17,731 nucleotides of DNA from an uncultured Armatimonadota bacterium (GCA_903881535.1 CAIRTT010000616.1:1-17731), one strand, 5' to 3'; numbered from the stretch's first letter, positions 6,799 through 13,986 are shown. Made by a program: numbers and translations. The notes: generated by a model from the sequence alone, not told the origin.

Positions 6799-8046
6799 GT
6801 GAAATACCGCTATCGTCTACAGGACCGTAACGCACACCTCATTGTCCCGATGCGGGCTGGTGGCCAGCTCACCGCGCATCCGAGGGCTCCTGAGATGTCC
6901 ATCCCACTTGCCACCGTGACATCAGCACGGAATACCGTTCGCTTGCGGCCCGGTATTCGCTTCACCATTGCCTCTATAACAAAGGCAACGATTATCCTAA
7001 AGTCCGAGCAGTCCAGCGGCACTCCGTTTCGTATCGCATCGCAGGCTTTTCGCGATGACGATGACTTGCCAACGATTCTGACAAGTGAGCCCGCCGGACT
7101 AGGGATTGTGACATCCGGTTTAGTTCGTATCGGGATGACCGCCGAGGTCATCGATTTTCAAAACGGTTTGGGTGACAAGCTGATGTCCCTTCGCATCGGG
7201 CTCATCTCACCAACAGTCAGTGACAGTGCAATTGTGTTTGAGAACATCCCGGATGGCAACATAACCCTCCGCCAGGATGGAAAACCGGATAAAGTCCTCG
7301 GGAAGGTCGTTCGTAGTGCATCCGGTACAGGGCGAATCGATGGCACAGAAGGCATTGGTGCAGGAAATCTGGCGGGAATATCCACAAAATCGTTGATTAT
7401 TTCGTCGTCTCCTGATTCCGGACCACCTCAAAGCCGGTTCACAGAACGTCGGGGTGGCATTGAGATTACGACCATAATGGACTCCCTACCTTCGTCACTT
7501 GTGATCAAGGATGAACTGAATTCTGGCATCCTTGAGGGATTTGGATTTGCGGGTAAGTCGCATATCGCAGATGTTCAACGTGAAAATGGAGATTGGGAAC
7601 GATTTCCATCCGTGGTTGGTCATCGCGCAGACACATTTATCCGTCCGCATCCAAAAGGTCAGGTAATCGCTTTCCGAATCCAGCCATCTACCGGAACATC
7701 GACAGGCCAGGCCATTCAAGCAGTAGCAATTCAATACGAAAAGGTATCCCTTGCGGATGCAAAGCAGCGTAAAGTACCCATCGTAAGCGGAATGCATACG
7801 CTACGTATTTCGCCAACTGACCCGGGCCGCGTCGCATCGATAAAGATTCGGATCGCGGATCTCCTGTTTGTGATGAATGTAAAACCATTTTTTAAGACGT
7901 GGGATACGACATCCCTCCCCGATGGTGTGCATTCTGTAGTTGTCGAGCTATTGGATGACAGTGGTGCGTTGATTACCACCACGCGTCAGGAAATCTACGT
8001 GAAGAACCGCAATCTGGCGACGGAGCTGGCTTCATGCCAGTGGTAG
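6799..8046 (+). CDS. Envelope-associated protein with C-terminal Ig-like domain, unknown function
   Basis: The frame codes for 415 aa from the GTG at 6799. The start is uncertain: an ATG at 6775 is in frame, and one at 6895 is preceded by GAGG at 9 nt. The protein is beta-rich throughout. The last ~80 residues look like a bacterial Ig-like domain, with alternating strands and the typical turn TWDTTSLPDGVHSVVVELLD near residues 364-383 followed by a final strand into YVKN. Its middle contains Gly/Ser/Asp-rich strands (about 165-220) that I cannot place. No signal peptide is visible with any of these starts, which is odd for a protein whose partner is an outer-membrane barrel. Its stop overlaps the start of the LptD-like gene by 13 nt, so the two are probably translated together and may act as a pair. 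Function unknown. Confidence 0.7.
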   Translation: MKYRYRLQDRNAHLIVPMRAGGQLTAHPRAPEMSIPLATVTSARNTVRLRPGIRFTIASITKATIILKSEQSSGTPFRIASQAFRDDDDLPTILTSEPAGLGIVTSGLVRIGMTAEVIDFQNGLGDKLMSLRIGLISPTVSDSAIVFENIPDGNITLRQDGKPDKVLGKVVRSASGTGRIDGTEGIGAGNLAGISTKSLIISSSPDSGPPQSRFTERRGGIEITTIMDSLPSSLVIKDELNSGILEGFGFAGKSHIADVQRENGDWERFPSVVGHRADTFIRPHPKGQVIAFRIQPSTGTSTGQAIQAVAIQYEKVSLADAKQRKVPIVSGMHTLRISPTDPGRVASIKIRIADLLFVMNVKPFFKTWDTTSLPDGVHSVVVELLDDSGALITTTRQEIYVKNRNLATELASCQW

Positions 8047-9524
8047 TTCCGCCTGCAACGACACTGCCTCCGCTGCGTGCGACGTGGTCTGGCATGTCGA
8101 CGACGGATTCTGTGGCGCGTTTACAGGGGGCAAACATTCGCTGGGGAGCCCTTCGAATAACGGCAGACAATGTTTTCGTGAGCCCATCGATCACAAAGCC
8201 ATCGAGAATTCTGGTAACGGGAGGGTTTCGTGCCGAGCGTGGCCAAGACCAGCTTATTGGCAAGTCCTTTTCGTTTGATGTTGGTACACAAGAGCTTCGC
8301 GGCACGGATGTTTCCATCCGCCACGATGTGTTTCGTGTCGATACCGCATCGCTGATGCGGGGCCCGAAAGGGATTTCCTTGTCTGGTGCATCCATTGTTG
8401 ACAATGTTCCCGGAGAGAATCGCACACTTTCCATATCGGCATCTGAGATGTCCTACAAGGCATCGACGGGTCAATGGAACATCCGAAACCTAGGCTTGAG
8501 CCTCTACAAAACGCATATTCTTACCGTGCCAAGCGTCCGCTTTATGACAGGCAGCACGGCATCTGCAAGTCGCGCGACTCGCTTTCAGCTTCCGTTGTCC
8601 ATTCGTCAATCCCGTATTTCAGGGCCTGTCGCGACGCTTGCATATGCGGCTCAGCCGGCACCCGGTGTTGGTGCAGCGGTGGTGTTTGAGCAGACGGCCA
8701 AGCGCGGCGATGCGGCATCTGCAGCGCTGTCCTACGAGGTTTCCAATCAGCCACGGGCAAAAGTATCTGCGTCAACAAGTGAATCCCAAGGTCTACCTCT
8801 TGGAGATGTGGCATCCCTGCTTACCGAGCCACCAGCCGTAAAGCGGGATATTAGCCCACGCCTGCAGCTGCCATCCGTTTTAGGGACGGCGATCGGCACA
8901 GCGGGTACATCGGCCATTTCGCTTACGGTTGCGGACCGCCAGGAAGTCATCCGGCGGTTTAAGACCGTACTTGTCGACAACAAACCTATGGTTGCCGTTA
9001 GTTCATCGTGGGTGTTTGGACAATCTGCGATGGAAGCACATTTTGAATCTGGCAATCGTCTAGAGTCGGATTTGTCGACGACGGTGGCGTCGTATCGCAG
9101 TAAATCATCCTTTCGGCTGCGTTCATCCGTTTCGCTGATAAACCAGCGGATACCCGTGGAGCTGCAAACGGTGCGAATCAACGCAATAGATGCGTACTCG
9201 TTCACCCAACTTTCAGCGGAGTTAGTTCCTCTGCGCGCTGGCAATCGACTTTCCGCTGCGCTGGCTATACGGGATATCCACGGGACTGCAACGTATTATT
9301 CCGATGTTTTAGAGGCTCCATCTGAGTTGCAACTGCGGTTTACATCCCCACTATCGGGGTGGCAATTTGCACTAGGATCACGTCTCGATCTGACGGAAAA
9401 GCAGTTTTTTGACACCGAGATAGTCGTTGCGGCACCGGGTCGAGTCATCCGCCCTGAGTTTCGGTATCGAACCCGGGGCAACCAGTTCGCTCTCAATATA
9501 GCAATGCCATTTTTCTCTCTTTAA
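8034..9524 (+). CDS. LptD/OstA-like outer-membrane beta-barrel protein (putative)
   Basis: A 496-aa protein resembling LPS-assembly (LptD/OstA) proteins. After a proline-rich start (residues 3-13), about residues 30-190 show OstA-type repeats: ALRITADNVFV (39-49), FSFDVGTQELRGTDVSIR (79-96) and a LSISASEMSYKASTGQW strand pair. The remaining ~300 residues are amphipathic beta strands with alternating polar and hydrophobic residues, ending in NQFALNIAMPFFSL, the kind of terminal strand seen in outer-membrane barrels. Known members place LPS in the outer leaflet with LptE. This is much shorter than E. coli LptD (784 aa), so it would form a smaller barrel or serve another lipid or glycan. No signal peptide is seen at this start. 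Its ATG overlaps the upstream gene by 13 nt in a different frame. Family call from pattern; moderate certainty. Confidence 0.6.
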   Translation: MPVVVPPATTLPPLRATWSGMSTTDSVARLQGANIRWGALRITADNVFVSPSITKPSRILVTGGFRAERGQDQLIGKSFSFDVGTQELRGTDVSIRHDVFRVDTASLMRGPKGISLSGASIVDNVPGENRTLSISASEMSYKASTGQWNIRNLGLSLYKTHILTVPSVRFMTGSTASASRATRFQLPLSIRQSRISGPVATLAYAAQPAPGVGAAVVFEQTAKRGDAASAALSYEVSNQPRAKVSASTSESQGLPLGDVASLLTEPPAVKRDISPRLQLPSVLGTAIGTAGTSAISLTVADRQEVIRRFKTVLVDNKPMVAVSSSWVFGQSAMEAHFESGNRLESDLSTTVASYRSKSSFRLRSSVSLINQRIPVELQTVRINAIDAYSFTQLSAELVPLRAGNRLSAALAIRDIHGTATYYSDVLEAPSELQLRFTSPLSGWQFALGSRLDLTEKQFFDTEIVVAAPGRVIRPEFRYRTRGNQFALNIAMPFFSL

Positions 9525-9566
9525 TTTCCGCAGGAATGCACCACTACTAAGGAGAAATACCAGCGT

Positions 9567-10880
9567 ATGGAACGACGATCTTTTTTGACGAGCGCAGCCA
9601 CTGGTTTTGCGCTCACCACCCTACCTGATTGGTTTTCAGCTCGTGCTGAGGCGGCTGAAGCCGAAGCACAGGCAGCACGGCCGCGCCGTATCGCAGCCAA
9701 TGACAAGATTCGCATTGGCTTGATTGGCGCTGGCGGTAGTAAAGGCGGCTTCCGCCAAGGTTTGGGAGATGCACGTAACATTGCAAGCCGTCCCGGTGTC
9801 GAGTGTGTTGCGGTCTGTGATGTCGACCTCAAGCACCTTCAGGAAGCGTCTGAAGTCTTCGAAGGCTCCAAAAAGTACGTTGACTTCCGCTACCTGCTTG
9901 ACCGAACCGACATCGATGCGGTGGTTATCGGAACGCCTGACCACTGGCATGCAGTGATTGCTGGTATGGCTATCCGCAAGGGCAAGGATGTCTATTGTGA
10001 AAAGCCGATGACGCTCACCATCGGTGAAGGTCAGCAGCTGGTCAAGCTTGCGAAGGACAATGGAACTGTCTGGCAGACGGGTTCGCAGCAGCGCTCCGAT
10101 GCACGCTTTCGCCTAGCCTGTGAGCTGGTCCGAAATGGTCGCATTGGCCAGGTCAAGAAAGTTACTGCGCATCTACCAGGTGGTAGCCGTGGTACGAACT
10201 TCCAAGTAACAGAAGCACCGGATGATTTCCTCTTTGACATGTGGCTTGGCCCAGCGCCTGAAACCCCTTATATCAAGGAGCGTACACACGGTTCCTTCCG
10301 CCACTGGTTTGATTACTCGGGTGGAATGATGACCGACTGGGGTGCCCATCACCTCGATATATCCCAATGGGGCCTCGGAATGGACAAGTCCGGTCCAGTC
10401 AAGATCAAGTCAACGGGTACTGCCCAACCAGCCGATGCAGAGAAGCGCTCGTTTGAAGCGTTCCTCGAATACGAAGTGACCTACACCTATGCAAATGGGG
10501 TTGAGCTCCTGGCAACAGACAAGGGCGAAAATGGAGTCACATTCGAAGGCGAAGATGGCCGTTGGATCTTTGTATCCCGTGGACGCATCGCCGCAAGTGA
10601 TGCCAAGCTTCTGACGGATCCCCTACCAAAGACGGCAGAGCGTTTGTATGTTTCGGATAATCATGCACAAAACTTTGTGGATGGAATTCGTACACGTAAG
10701 CAACCGATTTGTAATGTGGAGGTTGGCCATCGTTCAGCATCCGTGTGTCACTTGGGTAATCTTTCCCTGCGTCTCGGAGGCCGTGAGCTCAACTGGGATC
10801 CAAAGAAGGAAGTCTTCAAGGATGACGCTGAGGCAAACGGCATGATTGACCGCAAAAAGCGCGGTGGATGGACCGTCTAA
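9567..10880 (+). CDS. Tat-exported Gfo/Idh/MocA family oxidoreductase
   Basis: A 437-aa NAD(P)-dependent oxidoreductase. The N-terminus ERRSFL followed by a moderately hydrophobic stretch (to about residue 30) is a twin-arginine signal, so the enzyme should be exported folded with its cofactor. The Rossmann fold starts at IRIGLIGAGG (48-57). The family EKP motif is at 145-147 (YCEKPM), and the GAHHLDI motif of the C-terminal domain is at 259-265. AAGGAG lies 12 nt before the ATG. Members oxidise or rearrange sugars, inositols or glycosides; the substrate here cannot be read from sequence. The coupled downstream sugar isomerase suggests a sugar or cyclitol pathway. The gene lies 42 nt after the LptD-like gene and may be co-transcribed with it. 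Confidence 0.92.
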   Translation: MERRSFLTSAATGFALTTLPDWFSARAEAAEAEAQAARPRRIAANDKIRIGLIGAGGSKGGFRQGLGDARNIASRPGVECVAVCDVDLKHLQEASEVFEGSKKYVDFRYLLDRTDIDAVVIGTPDHWHAVIAGMAIRKGKDVYCEKPMTLTIGEGQQLVKLAKDNGTVWQTGSQQRSDARFRLACELVRNGRIGQVKKVTAHLPGGSRGTNFQVTEAPDDFLFDMWLGPAPETPYIKERTHGSFRHWFDYSGGMMTDWGAHHLDISQWGLGMDKSGPVKIKSTGTAQPADAEKRSFEAFLEYEVTYTYANGVELLATDKGENGVTFEGEDGRWIFVSRGRIAASDAKLLTDPLPKTAERLYVSDNHAQNFVDGIRTRKQPICNVEVGHRSASVCHLGNLSLRLGGRELNWDPKKEVFKDDAEANGMIDRKKRGGWTV

Positions 10881-10885
10881 TCTCA

Positions 10886-11713
10886 ATGAAGGTTTGTATA
10901 AACACTTCAACCATACGCGGGCGGGGCTTGTCCCTGCCCGTTTTGGCATCTCTGGTAGCGAGAGCTGGTTGGCAGGGCATCGAGCCATGGATTTCAGAAC
11001 TCGAAGCCGTCGATAAGCAGCCAGGCGGCCTTGAACAACTTGCGCAACAGCTGCGTGACCTTGGTCTTGAAATGCCAAGTGCTATCGGGTTCTCTCAATG
11101 GATTGTAGATGACCCAGCACAGCGAGCAGCCGGCCTCGAGGATGCGCGACGCTGTATGCGCCTCGTACGGCGAGCTGGCGGTAAGCGTATTGCGGCGGCA
11201 AGTATTGGAGCACATACGGCTGATAGTCGTGTCATTCCAAACGATGTCATCGCGGAGCGTTTTGCCGCGCTTGCAGCGATTGGTCGTGAAGAAGGTATCG
11301 AACCCGAGCTCGAGCTCTGGGGATTTTCAACGAATCTCAAGCGTCTTGACACGGTGAAGCAGGTTTACCGAATGGCAGGTGCCGCAGGATCAACAATGCT
11401 CCTCGACATCTACCACCTCTACAAAGGCGAGTCGGACTTGCGGGAACTTTCGGATGTTCAAGCATCGGAACTGGGTGTCTTCCACGTAAATGACTACCCT
11501 GATATGCCGCCTGCTGCCATTGCCGATAAGGATAGGGTTTACCCAAAGAACGGCATCGCACCGGGAGGACAGATCATCCGTCAGCTGAGAAAGTCTGGCT
11601 GGAATGGCTTTATCAGTCTTGAGTTGTTTAATCCGGAGTATGACCAGCTTCCGGTTGAGTTGGTTATCCGAACGGGTCTTGAAAAGACAAGGGAATTGCT
11701 GAACGCCAAGTAA
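10886..11713 (+). CDS. Sugar phosphate isomerase/epimerase (xylose-isomerase-like TIM barrel)
   Basis: A 275-aa AP-endonuclease-2-type TIM barrel related to IolE, IolI and hydroxypyruvate isomerase. Expected metal ligands are visible near E143 (ELELWG), D174 (LLDIYHLY), H200 (VFHVNDYP) and E246 (ISLELFNPEY). I start it at the ATG at 10886, 5 nt after the stop of the oxidoreductase, because MKVCINTS is the natural first strand. An in-frame ATG at 10868, overlapping the previous gene by 13 nt, is also possible, and neither has a clear Shine-Dalgarno. No signal peptide is seen, so it is likely cytosolic although its partner is Tat-exported. Such pairs recur in Planctomycetes/Verrucomicrobia-type genomes; substrate unknown. 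Confidence 0.88.
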   Translation: MKVCINTSTIRGRGLSLPVLASLVARAGWQGIEPWISELEAVDKQPGGLEQLAQQLRDLGLEMPSAIGFSQWIVDDPAQRAAGLEDARRCMRLVRRAGGKRIAAASIGAHTADSRVIPNDVIAERFAALAAIGREEGIEPELELWGFSTNLKRLDTVKQVYRMAGAAGSTMLLDIYHLYKGESDLRELSDVQASELGVFHVNDYPDMPPAAIADKDRVYPKNGIAPGGQIIRQLRKSGWNGFISLELFNPEYDQLPVELVIRTGLEKTRELLNAK

Positions 11714-11715
11714 CG

Positions 11716-11742
11716 AAAAAGCCCTCAGCGTGAGCTGAGGGC
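11716..11742 (-). terminator. Rho-independent terminator of tRNA-Gln
   Basis: A perfect 9-bp stem GCCCTCAGC/GCTGAGGGC (11721-11729 with 11734-11742) with a 4-nt loop is followed on the minus strand by TTTTT (11716-11720). It lies directly 3' of the tRNA gene. On the plus strand the same stem follows the sugar-isomerase stop by 7 nt but lacks a T-run, so it could only slow transcription in that direction. Confidence 0.85.
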
Positions 11743-11745
11743 TAA

Positions 11746-11816
11746 TTCCCGGACAAGGATTCGAACCTCGGTTTTCAGGGCCAGAACCTGACGTGCTGCC
11801 GCTGCACCATCCGGGA
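11746..11816 (-). tRNA. tRNA-Gln (anticodon CUG)
   Basis: Read on the minus strand, the 71-nt molecule folds fully. The acceptor stem pairs TCCCGGA with TCCGGGA, with discriminator A. The D stem is GTGC/GCAC. The anticodon stem is TCAGG/CCTGA with loop TTCTGGC, giving anticodon CTG at 11782-11784. The variable loop is 4 nt. The T stem is CGAGG/CCTTG with loop TTCGAAT. CCA is not encoded. It has its own promoter upstream (11827-11855) and a terminator downstream (11716-11742), so it is a single-gene unit. Confidence 0.95.
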
Positions 11817-11826
11817 GCGCGCAAGA

Positions 11827-11855
11827 ATCCTATCGTGTGCGACTCCACAAAGCAA
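11827..11855 (-). promoter_or_regulatory. Promoter of tRNA-Gln
   Basis: On the minus strand TTGCTT (11850-11855) and TAGGAT (11827-11832) are separated by exactly 17 nt. The predicted start falls about 4 nt before the mature tRNA 5' end at 11816. Confidence 0.65.
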
Positions 11856-11876
11856 GGATTTCCCGCCGTTACGTTC

Positions 11877-11882
11877 TATAAT
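11877..11882 (+). promoter_or_regulatory. -10 box (TATAAT) for the RsbW-like gene
   Basis: A perfect TATAAT lies 30 nt before the ATG at 11913. No clear -35 is seen. The resulting leader (about 24 nt) carries a CAGGAG ribosome site 11 nt before that ATG. An 11-codon frame (11890-11925) also begins 7 nt after the box and overlaps the gene start. Confidence 0.5.
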
Positions 11883-11912
11883 GTCGGTGATGCCTCAGGA
11901 GCATCTTTCACT

Positions 11913-12308
11913 ATGGCGGACATAAATCTGTTTACTATCGAATTGTCAGGACGCAGCGAACACGTCAGCGCGGTGCGACGCGCAATGCGTATTCTGGCGA
12001 AAGAAGAGGGTCTCTCCCCGGATGCGGGAGATGACTTGTGTTTGGCTGTCGGTGAAGCCTGTGCTAATGCAGTTGAGCATGGCGAACAGGATTGTCGTAT
12101 TCACGTTCGGGCGCGGAGAAGCGGACGGGACATTGTCATCGATGTCGACAGCGCGGGTGAGTACATCCCTGCAACTGCGGCTACGATGCCTGAAACGGAT
12201 GCCGAAGGCGGCCGTGGAAGGGCCTTGATGCATGCGTTAACCGACAGGGTCGAGTACATCACGCAGCCTGGTCGGACAATCGTTCGTTTGGTGAAGCGGA
12301 TATTCTAA
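11913..12308 (+). CDS. RsbW-type anti-sigma factor / histidine-kinase-like ATPase
   Basis: A 131-aa single-domain GHKL ATPase of the RsbW/SpoIIAB type. These serine kinases and anti-sigma factors bind a sigma factor or phosphorylate an anti-anti-sigma (STAS) partner. The N box is LAVGEACANAVEHG (residues 44-57, with E48, N52 and H56), and the G2 box is EGGRGRALMHALTDRVEY (98-115), ending in the usual GxxVRLVK strand. The G1 box, normally DxGxG, reads DSAGE (79-83), so nucleotide binding may be altered. I start at ATG 11913, after CAGGAG, rather than at an ATG 120 nt upstream that lies inside the tRNA gene. No sigma factor, STAS protein or phosphatase adjoins it, so its partner is unknown. Confidence 0.88.
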   Translation: MADINLFTIELSGRSEHVSAVRRAMRILAKEEGLSPDAGDDLCLAVGEACANAVEHGEQDCRIHVRARRSGRDIVIDVDSAGEYIPATAATMPETDAEGGRGRALMHALTDRVEYITQPGRTIVRLVKRIF

Positions 12309-12374
12309 TGTCCGCAAGCGCGATGTCCGATAGTATTTGATACGTCACGCAGTCGGCAACATACGGGAACACAG

Positions 12375-12794
12375 ATGGAAGAAGATCCTCTCAAAATTTG
12401 GCAGCACATACATGGAGCATCGGTCCATTTCCCTCTAGCGATGGCAGTCGCGGCACTTGTCGCACGCATCGCTCCCACCCGCCTTCTCGCAGAGCATCGC
12501 GAAAGCTTCATCCGACTTTGCGTCATTGCTGGTGCGGTGATCAGTATCCCTGCCGTGTGTAGCGGGCTTGCCGCCATGAATGGTTGGTTTGGTATCGAAC
12601 CGTGGACTGCCGGACGCCTTGTTGGCCACCGGAATAGTGCTCTGGTCGGCAGCATTCTCCTTATCATGCTTGCACAGCTGCAAGTGATCGTAAAATTGCC
12701 GCCACGCTGGCTCACCACGCTCATCCTGCTCATCAGCGCCCTTGCAATGGGTTATGCAGGCTTCCTCGGCGGCTATGTCGCGCGGGGGTACTAA
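12375..12794 (+). CDS. DUF2231-like four-helix membrane protein
   Basis: A 139-aa membrane protein with four hydrophobic segments (about residues 17-34, 47-68, 86-106 and 112-135). The start IHGASVHFPLAMA (12-24) matches the 'H-x(n)-VHFPhAL' opening of the DUF2231 family, and there are further histidines at 11, 13, 18 and 85 that could bind haem or metal. The biochemical role of the family is not established. A GGGA lies 8 nt before the ATG. A 66-nt gap separates it from the RsbW-like gene. Its last 20 nt overlap the start of the next gene, so the two are likely a functional pair. Confidence 0.72.
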   Translation: MEEDPLKIWQHIHGASVHFPLAMAVAALVARIAPTRLLAEHRESFIRLCVIAGAVISIPAVCSGLAAMNGWFGIEPWTAGRLVGHRNSALVGSILLIMLAQLQVIVKLPPRWLTTLILLISALAMGYAGFLGGYVARGY

Positions 12795-13287
12795 CCCCGT
12801 GGATTGGCGTCGAAAGCCAATCTACCTAGCCGCAGGTATAGGACTTGTGCTGCTCGGTGTCGTGGTTGCGACACGCAAGCCCCCTCCTCCCCCAAAGACG
12901 CTTGTCGAACAGCAGGCGGTTTCTCTCGTTCGCGCGTTTAACCAAGCTGATAACAGGGGTCTTTTGAATACGATTTCACCAGACTTTGTTGCGGGTGGTT
13001 GGACGAAGCCTCGGCTGCAACTTGCGCTAATGCGATGGAAGCGTCAAGGAATACAAGCAACTCTGCAACCCGTGAGTATCACAGCGTCAGGTACAAACGA
13101 ATACACGGTAACAGCAAACCTTCAAGCCCGCGACATGCGTACTCAGGAAGGCGTCTGGTCTTCTCCAGAGACATACATGGTGTTCCGCCTCGAACGCCCA
13201 ACACCTGACATCCCGTTTCTTCCAGGCACTTGGCGAATTATATCGATTTCTGGTTCATCGCTTCCAGATGCATCGGTAGCAGAATAA
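12775..13287 (+). CDS. Membrane-anchored protein with NTF2/SnoaL-like domain (putative)
   Basis: A 170-aa protein from ATG 12775 (an in-frame ATG at 12742 would overlap the previous gene by 53 nt and is less likely). There is one membrane segment (about residues 16-33), then a run of five prolines (36-40). A ~120-residue domain follows, starting with a helix (LVEQQAVSLVRAFNQADNRGLL) and continuing as strands ending in GTWRIISISG. Helix-first, then a curved sheet that ends with a W-x-I strand, is typical of NTF2-like domains. It should sit outside the cytoplasmic membrane. Overlap with the DUF2231-like gene suggests joint synthesis. No enzymatic function can be read from it. A strong terminator follows at once. 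Confidence 0.7.
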   Translation: MSRGGTNPVDWRRKPIYLAAGIGLVLLGVVVATRKPPPPPKTLVEQQAVSLVRAFNQADNRGLLNTISPDFVAGGWTKPRLQLALMRWKRQGIQATLQPVSITASGTNEYTVTANLQARDMRTQEGVWSSPETYMVFRLERPTPDIPFLPGTWRIISISGSSLPDASVAE

Positions 13288-13290
13288 AGA

Positions 13291-13325
13291 AAAACACCGT
13301 GATGCGAAGCATCACGGTGCGTTTT
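13291..13325. terminator. Bidirectional rho-independent terminator
   Basis: A perfect 11-bp stem CACCGTGATGC/GCATCACGGTG (13295-13305 with 13309-13319) has a GAA loop. It is followed by GTTTT on the plus strand and by TTTTTCTTT on the minus strand. It lies between the convergent genes ending at 13287 (plus) and 13346 (minus) and should stop both. Confidence 0.9.
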
Positions 13326-13345
13326 CAAGAGACTAGCTGACTAGC

Positions 13346-13666
13346 CTATTCTTCGTCAGTGTCATCTTCAAGGAGCGAAACGACATCAACTTCGCCTTCG
13401 ACTCCGTCGACATCTGCGCCTGCTTCTTCTTCATCCTGAAGCTCATCCAGACTGATATCGCCTTCTTCTTCATCGACAGGCTTGACGAGAGGCTCATCTG
13501 GAGGCAAGACATCCGCATGGACATCCGTGGTCTTTCGGCCCTTGTCTGATACGAAACGGACTTTGACCTCCGAATACCAACCTGGGACATTCTGCATCGG
13601 TTCATTGGTGACTGAGCAGCGGACGACCTTTACGACGCCCTCTTCGATAGAGACTTCCTTAGCCAT
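13346..13666 (-). CDS. Small protein with a highly acidic C-terminal tail, unknown function
   Basis: A 106-aa protein that I do not recognise. The first ~55 residues look like a small beta-rich fold (VVKVVRCSVTNEPMQNV, WYSEVKVRFVS). After PPDEPL the rest (about 62-106) is dominated by Glu and Asp, ending DDTDEE, and is probably disordered. Acidic tails of this kind occur in polyanion-mimic or RNA-polymerase-associated proteins, but I see no similarity that would identify one. The ATG overlaps the stop of the membrane-protein gene upstream (TAATG). Downstream is the bidirectional terminator, so it is last in a two-gene unit. Confidence 0.65.
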   Translation of the reverse strand: MAKEVSIEEGVVKVVRCSVTNEPMQNVPGWYSEVKVRFVSDKGRKTTDVHADVLPPDEPLVKPVDEEEGDISLDELQDEEEAGADVDGVEGEVDVVSLLEDDTDEE

Positions 13667-13941
13667 TATCCATTCTTTCCTTCAGCAGAATCCTGAGTCG
13701 GAACGACTGCTTTACTCTGCACTTTTGCTTTGTCTGGGAGCACCGGTGTTGGTGTCAACCACGCATTGATGAACATCAAGCCTCCAGTTAGTACATACAA
13801 CGCTGACTCATAGCCTAGCGCTGGCCTGCCCGGATCGAACACAAACTTGCCTTTGAATACAAATCCACAAATCCCAAGCACCATCATGAGGATGCCAAGA
13901 ATATTGAATGAGTTCCACCAGCGGACTTTTATGTTCTGCAT
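13666..13941 (-). CDS. Small two-helix membrane protein, unknown function
   Basis: A 91-aa protein with two membrane segments (about residues 13-30 and 44-61) and a polar, Lys/Gln-rich tail of about 25 residues. I start at the ATG at 13941, preceded by GGGAT at a suitable distance; an ATG at 13980 lies inside a hairpin and is less likely. Its stop overlaps the start of the acidic-protein gene by one base. Both genes lie downstream of argH, but a 92-nt gap with a perfect 16-bp palindrome (14001-14016) separates them, so they may have their own control. I do not recognise a family. Confidence 0.6.
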   Translation of the reverse strand: MQNIKVRWWNSFNILGILMMVLGICGFVFKGKFVFDPGRPALGYESALYVLTGGLMFINAWLTPTPVLPDKAKVQSKAVVPTQDSAEGKNG

Positions 13942-13962
13942 ACTAGATATCCCAACTGACGA

Positions 13963-13986
13963 TGCTACCACGGGTAGCAAGTTTTT
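13963..13986. other. Hairpin in the leader of the 13941 gene
   Basis: TGCTACC and GGTAGCA (13963-13969 with 13973-13979) pair across a 3-nt loop, followed on the plus strand by AGTTTTT. It has the form of a plus-strand terminator, but no plus-strand gene precedes it. On the minus strand it lies 22 nt before the 13941 start codon. Confidence 0.45.

Noticed and set aside
8020..8060. Programmed -1 frameshift joining the Ig-like and LptD-like genes
   Set aside because: No slippery heptamer or clear downstream structure is visible; simple stop-start overlap explains the junction, though a sequencing error cannot be excluded.
8747..9244. A 165-codon minus-strand frame inside the LptD-like gene
   Set aside because: Antisense to a gene with coherent beta-strand pattern; low-complexity, Arg/Ser-rich translation without structure.
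11390..11848. A 152-codon minus-strand frame across the tRNA and sugar-isomerase gene
   Set aside because: It reads through a fully folding tRNA gene and is antisense to the isomerase; not a protein.
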